Assembly: GCF_020400585.1 (NCBI RefSeq)
Contig: NZ_JAINVF010000004.1
Span: 186,001-250,000 of the forward strand
Source: Streptomyces sp. NK08204
Lineage (GTDB): Bacteria; Actinomycetota; Actinomycetes; Streptomycetales; Streptomycetaceae
DNA length: 64,000 bases
Direction of reading: 5' to 3'
The position numbers were made by a program, and so were the translations under genes. A model generated the notes under the pieces. That model saw nothing but the letters and a program-made list of their open reading frames with translations, made no database searches and was not told the DNA's origin. Below, one piece after another: positions 34,754-43,480 of this stretch (position 1 is the stretch's first letter; every line of letters starts with the position of its first letter).

Positions 34754-36357
34754 AGGACGTCCTCCTCGGTCACGCGGTCGGGGGCTTCCGGTACGGCCTC
34801 GCCGGGCGGGCCGCCGTGGGTCCAGGGAGTGTCCTGCGGGTCGGGCAGCTTCGCGCCGCCGCGCTGCTCGTGCTCGAAGAGGGTGAAGCACACCGTGTCG
34901 CCCTTCTCCGGCACCGAACCGGGCTCCGGCTCCTTGCCGCGGCCCATCTTGTCGACGACGCGCAGGACGACGAGGAGGCCGCCACCGGCCTCGTCAGCGT
35001 CCTCGTGGCCGACGAACTCCGCCGCCTGCGGCCTGCCGCCCAGCGAGCGGTACGCCTTCGCCCCCTCGGCCAGGTGCGGCCGGTCGTCCGTGCGGACGGT
35101 CACCAGCGGGCGCGGGCTCGGCCGCCTGCCCTCGCTGTACGCCATCACGACATCGACGACCTCGCCCGCGAACGCCTCCCCGGCCAGCCGCCGCCCCGCC
35201 ATCACCAGCGGATCGTCCAGCGCCTCCTGCGCCTCCAGGCGGGCCTGCTCACGCTCGCGCGTGGCCAGCTTGTTCGCCGCCGTCACCGCGTCGTCGCGGC
35301 GCGGCTGCGGGGGCTCGCCGGCCAGGACCCGGTCGCGGTGGCCGGTGAAGGACCAGCGGTCCCGGGTCCAGCGCTCCTCGACGTGCGCGCCCGCCGGCAG
35401 CTCCCGCAGCAGGTCCAGGCCCCGCCACACCGCGTCCCAGGTGGGCCGGGTGACACTCGCCACCAGGTCGCGGATCTCCCGCTCGGCCGCGGCGAGCGCG
35501 GCCAGCCGGTCGTCCGCCTCCAGGGCGTCCTCGGCTCCGGCGAGGGCGCCGCGGGCGCGGTCGTAGCGCGCGACGGCGGGCGCCAGCAGCTTGTTGTCGA
35601 ACGCCGGGTCGGTGGCCGGACCGGCGGGCGGGCACAGCAGCTGTCCACCGGCGTCCCGGGCGAGCCCGGCGCGGACGGCGGCCTCGGCGCCGGTGCAGTC
35701 CTCGGGAGGCTCGATCCAGGCGAGCAGCGCGCCCAGGTGCTGGTCCTCCAGGCTGGACTGGCCGGTCGCCCAGTGCCGCGCCAGCACGTCGGTCAGGGCG
35801 AGCAGCAGGGAGGAGCCGGGCACCCGGGCCCGCTCCCCGAAATGGGTCAGCCAGCGGCCCAGCAGCGGCACCCGGGGCGGGGCCGGGTAGGGCTCCTGCG
35901 GATCCTGCTCGGCGGTACGCCTGAAGCGCATCGAGCGGCCCAGCAGCCGAACGAGGTCCAGGCCCGCCCGGCTCGGCACGATCAGCTGGGGCGCGTCCGC
36001 GCACAGCTCGACCTCGGTCTTGACCCGCTTCCCGGTCTCCGGGTCGGTCTCGGTGCGCTCGGCCGCCTCCACCGCCTGCGTGTACGAGTCGACGTACGGC
36101 AGCACCACGTCGGCGAGTTCCGCGAGGAACGCGAAACGCAGGTCGCGGTCGCGGGGCTGCGGTACGACCAGCAGCCGGGGCGCGTCCCGGTCGGTGCCGA
36201 CCAGCGCGCCGAGCGGGGCACCCGCCTCGCCCGCGGTGGTGAGCGGCACGAACACCAGCGGGCGCGCGGACAGGTGCCGGTGGCGGACGGTCGCGGCGGG
36301 CTGGGCCCGGCCGCTGCTGACCGCCTCCAGCCGGGCGAGCGTAGTGATCAGCGACAA
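34750..36357 (-). CDS. Unknown 535-residue protein linking nuclease and helicase genes
   Basis: 535 residues from a TTG start with a near-perfect AGGAGGT 6 nt upstream, so the start is firm. The N-terminal third is mixed alpha/beta (LLVVPQPRDRDLRFAFLAELADVVLPYVDSYTQAVEAAER). The centre is long and helical (ARYDRARGALAGAEDALEADDRLAALAAAEREIRDLV). The C-terminus is beta-rich, with GDTVCFTLFEHEQRGGAKLPDPQDTPWTHGG. I recognise no domain. It overlaps the nuclease by 10 nt and the helicase by 4 nt, so it is probably a stoichiometric partner such as a scaffold, DNA clamp or specificity subunit. Confidence 0.8.
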   Translation of the reverse strand: MSLITTLARLEAVSSGRAQPAATVRHRHLSARPLVFVPLTTAGEAGAPLGALVGTDRDAPRLLVVPQPRDRDLRFAFLAELADVVLPYVDSYTQAVEAAERTETDPETGKRVKTEVELCADAPQLIVPSRAGLDLVRLLGRSMRFRRTAEQDPQEPYPAPPRVPLLGRWLTHFGERARVPGSSLLLALTDVLARHWATGQSSLEDQHLGALLAWIEPPEDCTGAEAAVRAGLARDAGGQLLCPPAGPATDPAFDNKLLAPAVARYDRARGALAGAEDALEADDRLAALAAAEREIRDLVASVTRPTWDAVWRGLDLLRELPAGAHVEERWTRDRWSFTGHRDRVLAGEPPQPRRDDAVTAANKLATREREQARLEAQEALDDPLVMAGRRLAGEAFAGEVVDVVMAYSEGRRPSPRPLVTVRTDDRPHLAEGAKAYRSLGGRPQAAEFVGHEDADEAGGGLLVVLRVVDKMGRGKEPEPGSVPEKGDTVCFTLFEHEQRGGAKLPDPQDTPWTHGGPPGEAVPEAPDRVTEEDVL

Positions 36358-37589
36358 GGGGACACCTCCTGGCGGGTGGCACCGAGCGCCTCCGCGCGCA
36401 GGGCCGCGGCCCGGCGCAGGGCCGCCACCGCCGGGTCGTCCGGGTCACCGTGCTCACCCCGAGCCGCGGCCAGGACGTCCTCGACCGTGCTCAGGCCGCC
36501 CAGTTCGGCGCGCACGGGACGGCCGAGGCGGGTCACCGCGCCCGCAGCGCGGGAGCGCTCCCGGCAGTGGAAGGCCAGTTCGCATGCGGACAGGCACTCG
36601 GGCGCGTACGCCGCCGGGACCGCCTCGACGGCCGCCGCCAGTTCCTCGGCCGGCCGGTCGGGGGCGAAGCAGGTGCCCTCCGGCAGAGAGTCGGCGATCT
36701 CCTCGACGAGGGTGAGCCGGGCCAGCTGGCGGGCGGTGACCGCACGCTGCTTGCGGACGTCGACGGCGGAGGCGGTGGCCAGGTTGGAGAAGTCCTTCGG
36801 GCACACCAGCAGCACCCGGTGCCGTACCCGGGGGGCGGCCTCGCCCTCCTGGGCGAGACGGGCCGCGACCTCCTCCAGGGCCAGCACGTAGACCGCAGCC
36901 TGCCGGGCGGCGGCGCCGACCTTCGCCGAGTCGGCCGAGCCGTCCAGCATCGGGAACGACTTGATCTCCACCACCGTCCAGCGGCCGTCCGGGTGCACCA
37001 CCACCGCGTCCGGCTCCAGGAACGCGAGCGAGCCCGCCACGTCCAGCGCCAGCATCGGGTGGTCCAGCAGCGTCCAGCCGCCCGTGCGCGTGGCCTCGCG
37101 CAGCGCCAGCGCCGTACGGGCCGTACGCCCCTCGGGGCCCTGCGCGGACAGGTCGGGGACGGCGGCCCCCGCGGGCGGCTCGGCACCCGCGTCCAGCCGG
37201 GAGTGCACCAGCCGCAGCAGCTCCGCGCCGCCGTCGGCCTTGACCCGCGCCTCGAACGCGTTGCCCCGGGTCAGCGCGAACTGCGACTGCCCGAACCCCG
37301 ACGGCGCGCCCAGCGCGCTCGCCAGCGCCACCTTGTCCACCCCGGCGCCGTCCAGGATCGCCCGCCTGCGGCACCCGGGGTTCGCGGCGAGCGCCGCGAG
37401 GGCACGCGCGTCCAGAGCCCTGGCCGGTACGTCGGGGCCGCGCAGCTCAGCGAGCCTTCCCCAAATTCTCGGCTTCGCTCGAACAGGGGATACCCCAACC
37501 TGGAGCCGCTTCGCCCGAGTCGGAGGCGGGAGTGTCCGGGTCGGCCCCGGCGTCGAGCCGAGACTCGCGCTGCCGTGGAATTCGCTCAC
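36348..37589 (-). CDS. Cas4/AddB/RecB-like PD-(D/E)XK nuclease with putative Fe-S cluster
   Basis: About 413 residues. The nuclease core is PDAVVVHPDGRWTVVEIKS (catalytic Asp about 194, Glu-x-Lys about 207-209). One N-terminal Cys (NPGCRRRAIL, about 72) and a C-terminal C-x3-C-x5-C (CLSACELAFHC, about 330-342) match the split four-cysteine 4Fe-4S arrangement of Cas4 and AddB nucleases. The start is uncertain: GTG 37589 is the nearest usual codon, but it overlaps the PAP2 gene by 143 nt, and the intervening residues come from a repeat-like sequence and look non-conserved. It is the first gene of the three-gene operon with the unknown protein and the helicase. Confidence 0.8.
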   Translation of the reverse strand: MSEFHGSASLGSTPGPTRTLPPPTRAKRLQVGVSPVRAKPRIWGRLAELRGPDVPARALDARALAALAANPGCRRRAILDGAGVDKVALASALGAPSGFGQSQFALTRGNAFEARVKADGGAELLRLVHSRLDAGAEPPAGAAVPDLSAQGPEGRTARTALALREATRTGGWTLLDHPMLALDVAGSLAFLEPDAVVVHPDGRWTVVEIKSFPMLDGSADSAKVGAAARQAAVYVLALEEVAARLAQEGEAAPRVRHRVLLVCPKDFSNLATASAVDVRKQRAVTARQLARLTLVEEIADSLPEGTCFAPDRPAEELAAAVEAVPAAYAPECLSACELAFHCRERSRAAGAVTRLGRPVRAELGGLSTVEDVLAAARGEHGDPDDPAVAALRRAAALRAEALGATRQEVSPCR

Positions 37590-38439
37590 CCGCGGAAGTC
37601 TGGCATCCGGCACTGACAATCGGGGAACCGCCGCCCCCGGAGCCCGCCACGACCGCCGGACGGCGCGGGCGCAGGCGCGCCCGGAGCAGATCCACGACGC
37701 GCATCACACCCGGCGCGAGCAGCAGGCCGATGCCCATCACGGTGACGCCCGCGACCGCGTCCAGGAAGTAGTGGTTGGCCGTGCCCATGACCACCAGGGC
37801 GGTCAGCAGCGGGTAGGCGACGCCGAGCACCTTCGTCAGACGCGAACCGCCGTACCGCCACAGCATGATCCCGCACCACAGCGCCCAGCCCACGTGCAGG
37901 CTCGGCATCGCCGCGTACTGGTTGGTCATGCTGCCCATGCCGCGCGGGGCGCTGGCCTCGCCGCCCCACCAGCCGTACGAGCTGTACTGGGCCATCGTGT
38001 CGACGAACCCGTGGATCCCGGGGAGCAGGCGGGGCGGACAGGTGGGCAGCAGCGTGAAGCCGATCAGCCCGATGAACGTGGACGTCATCAGCCAGGTGCG
38101 GGCCGCCCGGTAGCGCTCGGTGCGGGCCCGGAACAGCCAGACGAGGACGGCCGGCGTCACCACGTAGTGCAGCGACGCGTACCAGAAGTCGGCTGGCACC
38201 CCGAGCCACGCCTGGTGGGTGAACAGCCGGTTGAGCGGGTGCTCGGCGTCGATGTGCAGGGCCTTCTCGAAGCGCAGGATCGACAGGCCGTGGCCGACGG
38301 CGGAGGCCACGTCCCCGCGCGCGAGCAGGCGGCCCGCCGAGTAGCAGCCGTACACCAGGAGGATCAGTGGCAGCTCGGTCCACCACCGCAGCCGGGTACG
38401 CAGGGTCACCTCGGTGCCCGGTGTCTCGGTCAGCGGCAT
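37447..38439 (-). CDS. PAP2-superfamily phosphatase / inositol-phosphorylceramide-synthase-like membrane protein
   Basis: 330 residues with about six transmembrane helices. The PAP2 signature is present in the IPC-synthase-like form: [12 protein letters not shown], then [11 protein letters not shown] (catalytic His), then [10 protein letters not shown] (second His and Asp). It would dephosphorylate or transfer lipid phosphates on the outer membrane face. The hydrophilic tail after about residue 270 is low-complexity, and its last 18 or so residues ([17 protein letters not shown]) are translated from a repeat-like sequence, so the natural C-terminus may have been replaced. The next gene downstream begins inside it. 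Confidence 0.85.
   Translation of the reverse strand: MPLTETPGTEVTLRTRLRWWTELPLILLVYGCYSAGRLLARGDVASAVGHGLSILRFEKALHIDAEHPLNRLFTHQAWLGVPADFWYASLHYVVTPAVLVWLFRARTERYRAARTWLMTSTFIGLIGFTLLPTCPPRLLPGIHGFVDTMAQYSSYGWWGGEASAPRGMGSMTNQYAAMPSLHVGWALWCGIMLWRYGGSRLTKVLGVAYPLLTALVVMGTANHYFLDAVAGVTVMGIGLLLAPGVMRVVDLLRARLRPRRPAVVAGSGGGGSPIVSAGCQTSAGERIPRQRESRLDAGADPDTPASDSGEAAPGWGIPCSSEAENLGKAR
37449..37500. repeat. Streptomyces-type intergenic repeat fused to PAP2 3' end
   Basis: The sequence around TCGGCTTCGCTCGAACAGGG, flanked by CCTTCCCCAA and GGATACCCC, resembles a dispersed element I remember from many Streptomyces intergenic regions. Here it forms the coding end of the PAP2 gene. Recognition is from memory and no second copy lies in the window. 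Confidence 0.4.
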
Positions 38440-38633
38440 CCGATCGCCCTCCCCCTTCTGGTGTGCGGCGCCCGGCCGGGCGACCGTGCCACTTTACGGT
38501 GTCCGCAGATCGCCCATGCGGGGCGCTCCGGCCCTCAAAGACGCCGGAACCGGTCACCGGGTTGCCCGCCGGCCGGGTGAGCGATGATGGGGAGGCCCTG
38601 CTCGTCTCACGTTTCTCTCCCGGAAGGCCCCTC

Positions 38634-39230
38634 ATGGCACCGCGCATCCTGCTGGCCCGGCACGGACAGACCGAGTGGTCGCTGTCCGGAAAGCACACCG
38701 GCAGGACCGACGTCCCTCTCCTGGAGGAGGGCCGCCGCGGGGCCAAGCTGCTCGGCGAGCGGCTGCACCGCGCTCCGCTGGACGGGCTGCCGGGTGTCGA
38801 GGTGCGCACCAGTCCGCTGACACGCGCGCGTGAGACGTGCGAGCTGGCCGGGTTCGGCGAGCGTGCCGCAACCTGGGACGCGCTCATGGAGTGGGACTAC
38901 GGCGCCTACGAAGGCATGACGCCGGCCGAGATCGACGCCGTACGGCCGGGCTGGCTGATCTGGCGGGACGGGGTCCCCGAGGGCGAGAGCCTGGCCGACG
39001 TGACCGCACGCGCGGACGAGGTCGTCGCATGGGCACGGTCGGCCGACCGGGACGTGCTGGTCTTCGCCCACGGGCACATCCTGCGGTCCATCGGGGCACG
39101 GTGGCTGGGGCTGCCGCTGGACTTCGCGGCGCGGATACGCCTGAATCCGACGTCGCTCTCGGTACTGGGCTGGGCCTACGGGGAGCCGGCGATCGAGAGC
39201 TGGAACGACTTGGGGCACCTGGCGGGATGA
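38634..39230 (+). CDS. Histidine phosphatase (phosphoglycerate-mutase-like) protein
   Basis: 198 residues. The catalytic RHG motif is [10 protein letters not shown], the conserved Arg lies in [10 protein letters not shown], the Glu in [17 protein letters not shown], and the second His in [17 protein letters not shown]. The length fits broad-specificity acid or sugar phosphatases of branch 1 rather than full phosphoglycerate mutases. GGAAGG lies 6 nt before the ATG. It is divergent from the PAP2 gene across 190 bp and appears monocistronic. Confidence 0.92.
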   Translation: MAPRILLARHGQTEWSLSGKHTGRTDVPLLEEGRRGAKLLGERLHRAPLDGLPGVEVRTSPLTRARETCELAGFGERAATWDALMEWDYGAYEGMTPAEIDAVRPGWLIWRDGVPEGESLADVTARADEVVAWARSADRDVLVFAHGHILRSIGARWLGLPLDFAARIRLNPTSLSVLGWAYGEPAIESWNDLGHLAG

Positions 39231-39362
39231 CCCTCCGGGGGCGGGGCCGCCCGCCCGCGGCCACGGCGCCCCGGTGGCCGACGGCGCCATGACGTGCCAG
39301 GGCGCGGGGAACCGCACGACCGGCCCCCGCTCACCCGCGGGCGGAGAACCGTCCGCGGCGCC

Positions 39363-40931
39363 TTACGCCCGCCTCGCCCGCGGCAACGACGCATACCGGT
39401 CGAGGAACTCCGACACCCCGGACGTCCGCCGGTGCGGCAGCAGCACCCGGGCCGTTCCCGCCAGCATCGTCTGGATGCGGGAGGACTGGACCTGCTCCAG
39501 CAGGGACAGGACCCGCAGTGCCGCGCTCGCCGCCTCGTCGGGACGGCCCTCGCGGGCGAGGTCGTCGGCGAGTTCCGCGGTGTACAGGGCGATGTTGCGG
39601 GTGAAGTGCGGGTCCTGCAGGGACGCCGCGCGGTGGGCCTGCCGGGAGGCCCTGCGCCAGTCGCCCAGCGTGGACCAGCACTGCGCCTCCAGCCCCGCCA
39701 GCTCGGCCTCCCCGTAGAAGCTCATCCACTCGGGGTCGGCGTCCGAGTGGCCCCGCTCGTAGAGGGCCTTGGCGCGCACCAGCGCCTGCTCGCAGCCCGT
39801 GCGGTCGGCGAGACCGGCCCAGCCGCCGGCCTCGCGCAGCGAGAGCAGGGACAGCAGGCGCGGGGAGCCGAGGGGGCGGGCGACGCGTTGCGCGGCCTGG
39901 GCCGCCCGTACCGCCTCCCGGGGACGGCCGGCGTCGCGGGCGAGGAAGGACGTGTTGCAGAAGGCGTGCGCCTCGAGGGCCGCGTCGCCGTTCATCCGGG
40001 CGGTGGCGAGCGCTTCCGCGTAGTGCGAGCGGGCGTCGTCGAAGCGGCCGGAGTCGTGGGCCAGCCAGCCCACGGAGATGGCCAGTTCGCCGGCGCCCGA
40101 GTGCAGTCGGTCCGCGGTGGTCTGCCGGGTCGTGCCGGCGTCCAGCAGCGCGAAGGCGGCGCGCAGCGGGGCCGCCGCGCGCCGGTACAGGCCGTCCGCG
40201 CCGTGCCGGTCGTCGAGGAGCCGGATGCGGCGGACGGCTTCCTCCAGCGCGACCGCTTCCGGGACGCCGGCACGGAGCAGCGGGCGGCCGGCCGCCGCGG
40301 CGTCGGTGGTGAGCCCCAGCGGGCCCAGCGAGGCGGCGGCCACGGTGGCGCCTCCGCCGGTCATGAATGCGCGACGCAGCACGTCGCTCTCCTCGTGGTT
40401 CAGGGGGTCTTTCGCGTACCGCTCCTGCGGGTCGTACCGCTGGTGCGGGTCGTACGGCTGATCCGGGTTGTACCGCTCGTGCGGGTCGTACCGCTCGTGC
40501 GGGTCGTACGGACCCTGGGCGTCATACGGGTCGTGAGCGCACTGCGTGTCATACAGGTCCCGCGGTTCATACGGCTCGAGAGGGCCTTGTGGTTCACCGG
40601 AGGGGAACGCTCCGGGCCCGGCCGCGGCCGACCGCGCCGCGCGTCCGCGGACGGACGAGCGGGGCGCGAAGCCGAGGTCGGTGAGGGTGCGGCCGGGGAA
40701 CATGTGCAGGAACACCCGCTCGTACGCGTAGTTCGGGCACCGGATCTCACCCGCTTCCACCCGGCCGACGTAACGCGCGTCACAGCTCACCCGCTCGCCG
40801 ATCTCGTGCGCCGCCCGCCGGACCAGCGCCGCGAACTCGGCCGGTGAGCGATGGCCGCGCAACTGCCGGAACGCGAGGTTCGGCCGGGTCGGCCGTTCGG
40901 GCAGGGACGCGGTCTCCGTTGACGACGCCAT
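39363..40931 (-). CDS. NsdA-like XRE/TPR developmental regulator
   Basis: 522 residues. The N-terminus (RPNLAFRQLRGHRSPAEFAALVRRAAHEIGERVSCDARYVGRVEAGEIRCPNYAYERVFLHMFPG) is an XRE-like helix-turn-helix typical of the NsdA group, negative regulators of sporulation and antibiotic production in S. coelicolor. A linker of Tyr-Asp-Pro-rich units (YDPHERYDPHERYNPDQPYDP) follows, then a twin-arginine-like stretch, then TPR-like helices to the end. NsdA itself is elsewhere in S. coelicolor, so this may be a paralogue and no symbol is given. ATG 40931 is the only good start near the HTH. Confidence 0.78.
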   Translation of the reverse strand: MASSTETASLPERPTRPNLAFRQLRGHRSPAEFAALVRRAAHEIGERVSCDARYVGRVEAGEIRCPNYAYERVFLHMFPGRTLTDLGFAPRSSVRGRAARSAAAGPGAFPSGEPQGPLEPYEPRDLYDTQCAHDPYDAQGPYDPHERYDPHERYNPDQPYDPHQRYDPQERYAKDPLNHEESDVLRRAFMTGGGATVAAASLGPLGLTTDAAAAGRPLLRAGVPEAVALEEAVRRIRLLDDRHGADGLYRRAAAPLRAAFALLDAGTTRQTTADRLHSGAGELAISVGWLAHDSGRFDDARSHYAEALATARMNGDAALEAHAFCNTSFLARDAGRPREAVRAAQAAQRVARPLGSPRLLSLLSLREAGGWAGLADRTGCEQALVRAKALYERGHSDADPEWMSFYGEAELAGLEAQCWSTLGDWRRASRQAHRAASLQDPHFTRNIALYTAELADDLAREGRPDEAASAALRVLSLLEQVQSSRIQTMLAGTARVLLPHRRTSGVSEFLDRYASLPRARRA

Positions 40932-41196
40932 GGCCGGGTCCTCTCGTGCGAACCGTCGAACCATGCCGGATCCGAAGCGGTTTCGGGCTGCGTGGCCCGT
41001 GTGACACCCTGGTTCCGGCGGGCAAGAACGTACCTGTTGTGCCCGTCCCGCCACGCGGTGTTTGGCCACAAACCGGATATGTCATCCACGATCTGCCATG
41101 AAGTGCCACCCTTTGCGGCGCACTTGCGCCGTAGCCGTTGACGAACTCGCGCGTTGGAGTCGATGGACTGGCAGGGGCAGCGTGGTGGAGGTCGGC

Positions 41197-41637
41197 ATGA
41201 AGACCAGCCAGAGCAACGATCCTTGTACAACGCCGTCGTCGCAGTCGCCGTCGGCGGCGTGTGACGCGGTGTGCGACCTCGTGACGGTACCGGCCCGGCA
41301 GGGGCTGGAGGCGGTCGACATCCTGCGTCGCGGAGCGGGAGAGGCGGTGGGACCGGTACTGCACCGGGACGACGGCGGCTGCGGCACCGGCACCCTCGGC
41401 TTCCTGGTGCCGGCCGGTACGGCCGCCTGCTGGGACGTGCCGGGCAGCACCTGCACGAAGACCGACGGCCGGGGGCTGCGGCTGGATCCCGAGCAGCCGT
41501 CCCCCGTGCCGCCCGTCGAGGGCTCCGACTGGCTGCTGCCGCCCGGCGAGGCCGACCTCGCCACCGACCCGGTGGTGCTGCGCCGGGCCCTCGGGGAGGC
41601 GGCCCGGCTGATCGCGGCCGCGGACAGCTGCCGCTGA
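41197..41637 (+). CDS. Conserved actinobacterial hypothetical protein
   Basis: 146 residues from an ATG with GGAGG 5 nt upstream. It is Cys-rich (about 8 Cys, for example DPCTTPSSQSPSAACDAVCDLV and GSTCTKTDGRG), acidic and soluble, with a conserved-looking core (GFLVPAGTAACWDVPG...GSDWLLPPGEADLATDPVVLRRAL). There is no signal peptide. I do not recognise a domain. It precedes the spermidine-synthase-like gene by 34 bp and may be co-transcribed with it. Confidence 0.72.
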   Translation: MKTSQSNDPCTTPSSQSPSAACDAVCDLVTVPARQGLEAVDILRRGAGEAVGPVLHRDDGGCGTGTLGFLVPAGTAACWDVPGSTCTKTDGRGLRLDPEQPSPVPPVEGSDWLLPPGEADLATDPVVLRRALGEAARLIAAADSCR

Positions 41638-41671
41638 CACCCCTGCCCCGGGGACCTGCGACAATGGACCG

Positions 41672-42541
41672 ATGGGCAGGGCCAGGAACACGCGGCGCAG
41701 ATCGGGCGCCGCCGAAGTCGTCGAGGAGCCGGTCGACGGCGGGCTCGCGCAGCTCGTCCCCGACCCGGACCGCGGCCGGGCCTGGACGCTGCTGATCGAC
41801 GGGGCGCCCCAGTCGCACGTCGACCTGGACGACCCGGCGTACCTCTCCTTCGAGTACCAGCGCCGCCTCGGCCATGTCGTCGACCTCGTCGCCCCGCTCG
41901 GCAAGCCCGTGCACGCCGTGCACCTCGGCGGCGGCGCGCTCACTCTCGCCCGGTACGTCGCCGCCACCCGTCCCCGCTCCACCCAGCAGGTCGTCGAGCG
42001 GGACGCGGCCCTCGTCCAACTGGTCCGGCACCGGCTGCCGCTGGACCCGAACGCGCGGATCCGGGTGCGCTCGGCGGATGCCCGCGAAGGGCTCGCCAAG
42101 GTGCCGGACGGGTGGGCCGATCTGGTCGTCGCCGATGTCTTCAGCGAGGCCAGGACCCCCGCCCACCTCACCTCCACCGAGTTCCTGGACGACGTCCGCC
42201 GGGCCCTGAAGCCCTCCGGTGTCTACGCCGCCAACCTCGCCGACGGCCCGCCGCTCGCGCACCTGCGCGGCCAGATCGCCACCGCTGCCGCCCGGTTCGG
42301 CGAACTCGCGCTGATCGCGGACGCGGCCGTGCTGCGCGGCAAGCGCTTCGGCAACGCGATCCTGGTCGCCTCCGACGCCCCGCTCCCACTCGCCGAACTC
42401 ACCCGCCGGGCCGCCTCCGACCAGCACCCCGGCCGTGTCGAACACGGCAGGCAGCTCACCGACTTCACCGGCGGCGCGGCACCCGTGACGGACGAGGCGG
42501 CGGTGTCCTCCCCGGCCCCACCGCCCTCGGTGTTCCACTAG
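41672..42541 (+). CDS. Spermidine-synthase-like methyltransferase-fold protein
   Basis: 289 residues. The Rossmann core reads LGKPVHAVHLGGGALTLARYVAATRP, then QQVVERDAALVQLVRHRLPL with the acidic ribose-binding residue, and DLVVADVFSEARTPAHLTSTEFLDDVRRALKPSGVYAANLAD, as in polyamine aminopropyltransferases and their methyltransferase relatives. The N-terminal beta tetramerisation hairpin is present (LLIDGAPQSHVDLDDPAYLSFEYQRRL), but the usual catalytic Asp context differs, so an actual polyamine product is uncertain. Its stop is 55 bp before the 23-bp tandem repeat. Confidence 0.83.
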   Translation: MGRARNTRRRSGAAEVVEEPVDGGLAQLVPDPDRGRAWTLLIDGAPQSHVDLDDPAYLSFEYQRRLGHVVDLVAPLGKPVHAVHLGGGALTLARYVAATRPRSTQQVVERDAALVQLVRHRLPLDPNARIRVRSADAREGLAKVPDGWADLVVADVFSEARTPAHLTSTEFLDDVRRALKPSGVYAANLADGPPLAHLRGQIATAAARFGELALIADAAVLRGKRFGNAILVASDAPLPLAELTRRAASDQHPGRVEHGRQLTDFTGGAAPVTDEAAVSSPAPPPSVFH

Positions 42542-42596
42542 TTCCCCGACCGCGCCGGTGCGGACTCAGGCGCGGCCAGGGTCTGGCAACTGCGTA

Positions 42597-42757
42597 CCGA
42601 GCACGACGACGTCTGCGCACCGAGCACGACGAGTTCTGCTCGCCGAGTACGACGAGTTCTGCGTACCGAGCGCGGCGAGTTCTGCGTACCGAGCGCGGCG
42701 AGTTCTGCTCGCCGGGCATGGCGAGTTCGGCGCGCCGGTGCGGCGAGTCTCATGCCG
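42597..42757. repeat. Seven 23-bp imperfect tandem repeats
   Basis: Units start every 23 bp at 42597, 42620, 42643, 42666, 42689, 42712 and 42735 with consensus CCGAGCRCGRCGAGTTCTGC plus 3 variable bases; the last two units are degenerate. Because 23 is not a multiple of 3, this is not a coding repeat. It fills most of the 328-bp gap between the spermidine-synthase-like and lipoprotein genes, followed by an AT-rich CTATATAG at about 42776. Confidence 0.9.
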
Positions 42758-42869
42758 ACTCGACGTGATCATGCCTATATAGTTCCGGCCCGGGTCGATC
42801 TTCGGCCCCGTTTCATCTGCCATCAACCCGGGCTCTTCAGGCCCCGGGTCGCATCACTTCGGGGGAATC

Positions 42870-43433
42870 ATGCCGTCCGTTCGCCATGCCCTGGTCACCG
42901 CCGTGCTGGGCTGTGCCGCGCTCACTCTGACCGCCTGCCAGCCCGACGACGACGGCGCCGCCGACGGCGTCACCCCGCCCGCCGCCACCGCGAGCCGCAC
43001 CGCCGGCGCTCCCGCCGCCTCCGCGAGCCCGAGCACCAAGAGCGCCTGCCCGACCCTGGCCCCGGGCCACAAGTACGTCCTGGTCGAGAGCGTCTCCGGC
43101 GCCATGAACACCCTCACCACCAAGGACGCCAAGCAGAACTGCAACCCCGACGAGGGCGCCTTCTACGACGCGGACAAGGGGAAGGAGCACGAGTACCTCG
43201 TCGAGTCCGACGACACGCCCATCACGGTCCTGCACCTGAAGGAGAAGGGGCCGGCGAAGATGACCGCCCGCAACGGCGGTCTGGAGCACATCCGCATCTG
43301 CGTCAACGGCTATGCGCAGGAGACCGCCACGAAGAAGGCGGACACCAGTGACTGCTACGGCGAGAACTTCTTCGACGTCGCCGTGGGCAGCGACGGCAAG
43401 ATCACCGAGATGACCGAGCTGTACGGCTCCTGA
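42870..43433 (+). CDS. Secreted lipoprotein of unknown function
   Basis: 187 residues. The signal peptide ends in the lipobox LTAC with Cys23 as the lipidated residue. A Pro/Ala/Ser-rich linker (DGVTPPAATASRTAGAPAASASPSTKS) leads to a small domain with three or four Cys (SACPTLAPGHKYVLVESV, KQNCNPDEGAFYDADKG, IRICVNGYAQ, SDCYGENFFDVAV) that likely forms disulfides. The domain family is not one I recognise. The gene is preceded by the 23-bp repeats and ends at a bidirectional terminator shared with bglC. Confidence 0.8.
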   Translation: MPSVRHALVTAVLGCAALTLTACQPDDDGAADGVTPPAATASRTAGAPAASASPSTKSACPTLAPGHKYVLVESVSGAMNTLTTKDAKQNCNPDEGAFYDADKGKEHEYLVESDDTPITVLHLKEKGPAKMTARNGGLEHIRICVNGYAQETATKKADTSDCYGENFFDVAVGSDGKITEMTELYGS

Positions 43434-43439
43434 CGAAGA

Positions 43440-43471
43440 GGGCGCGGTCCGCCCCACCGCGGACCGCGCCC
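43440..43471. terminator. Bidirectional terminator, lipoprotein / bglC
   Basis: GGGCGCGGTCCGC and GCGGACCGCGCCC form a perfect 13-bp stem with a 6-nt loop between the convergent stops. Confidence 0.85.
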
Positions 43472-43480
43472 CACGCCCGG

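Noticed and set aside
42597..42757. Possible CRISPR array
   Set aside because: Units are directly contiguous with no unique spacers and no cas genes nearby; it is a simple tandem repeat.
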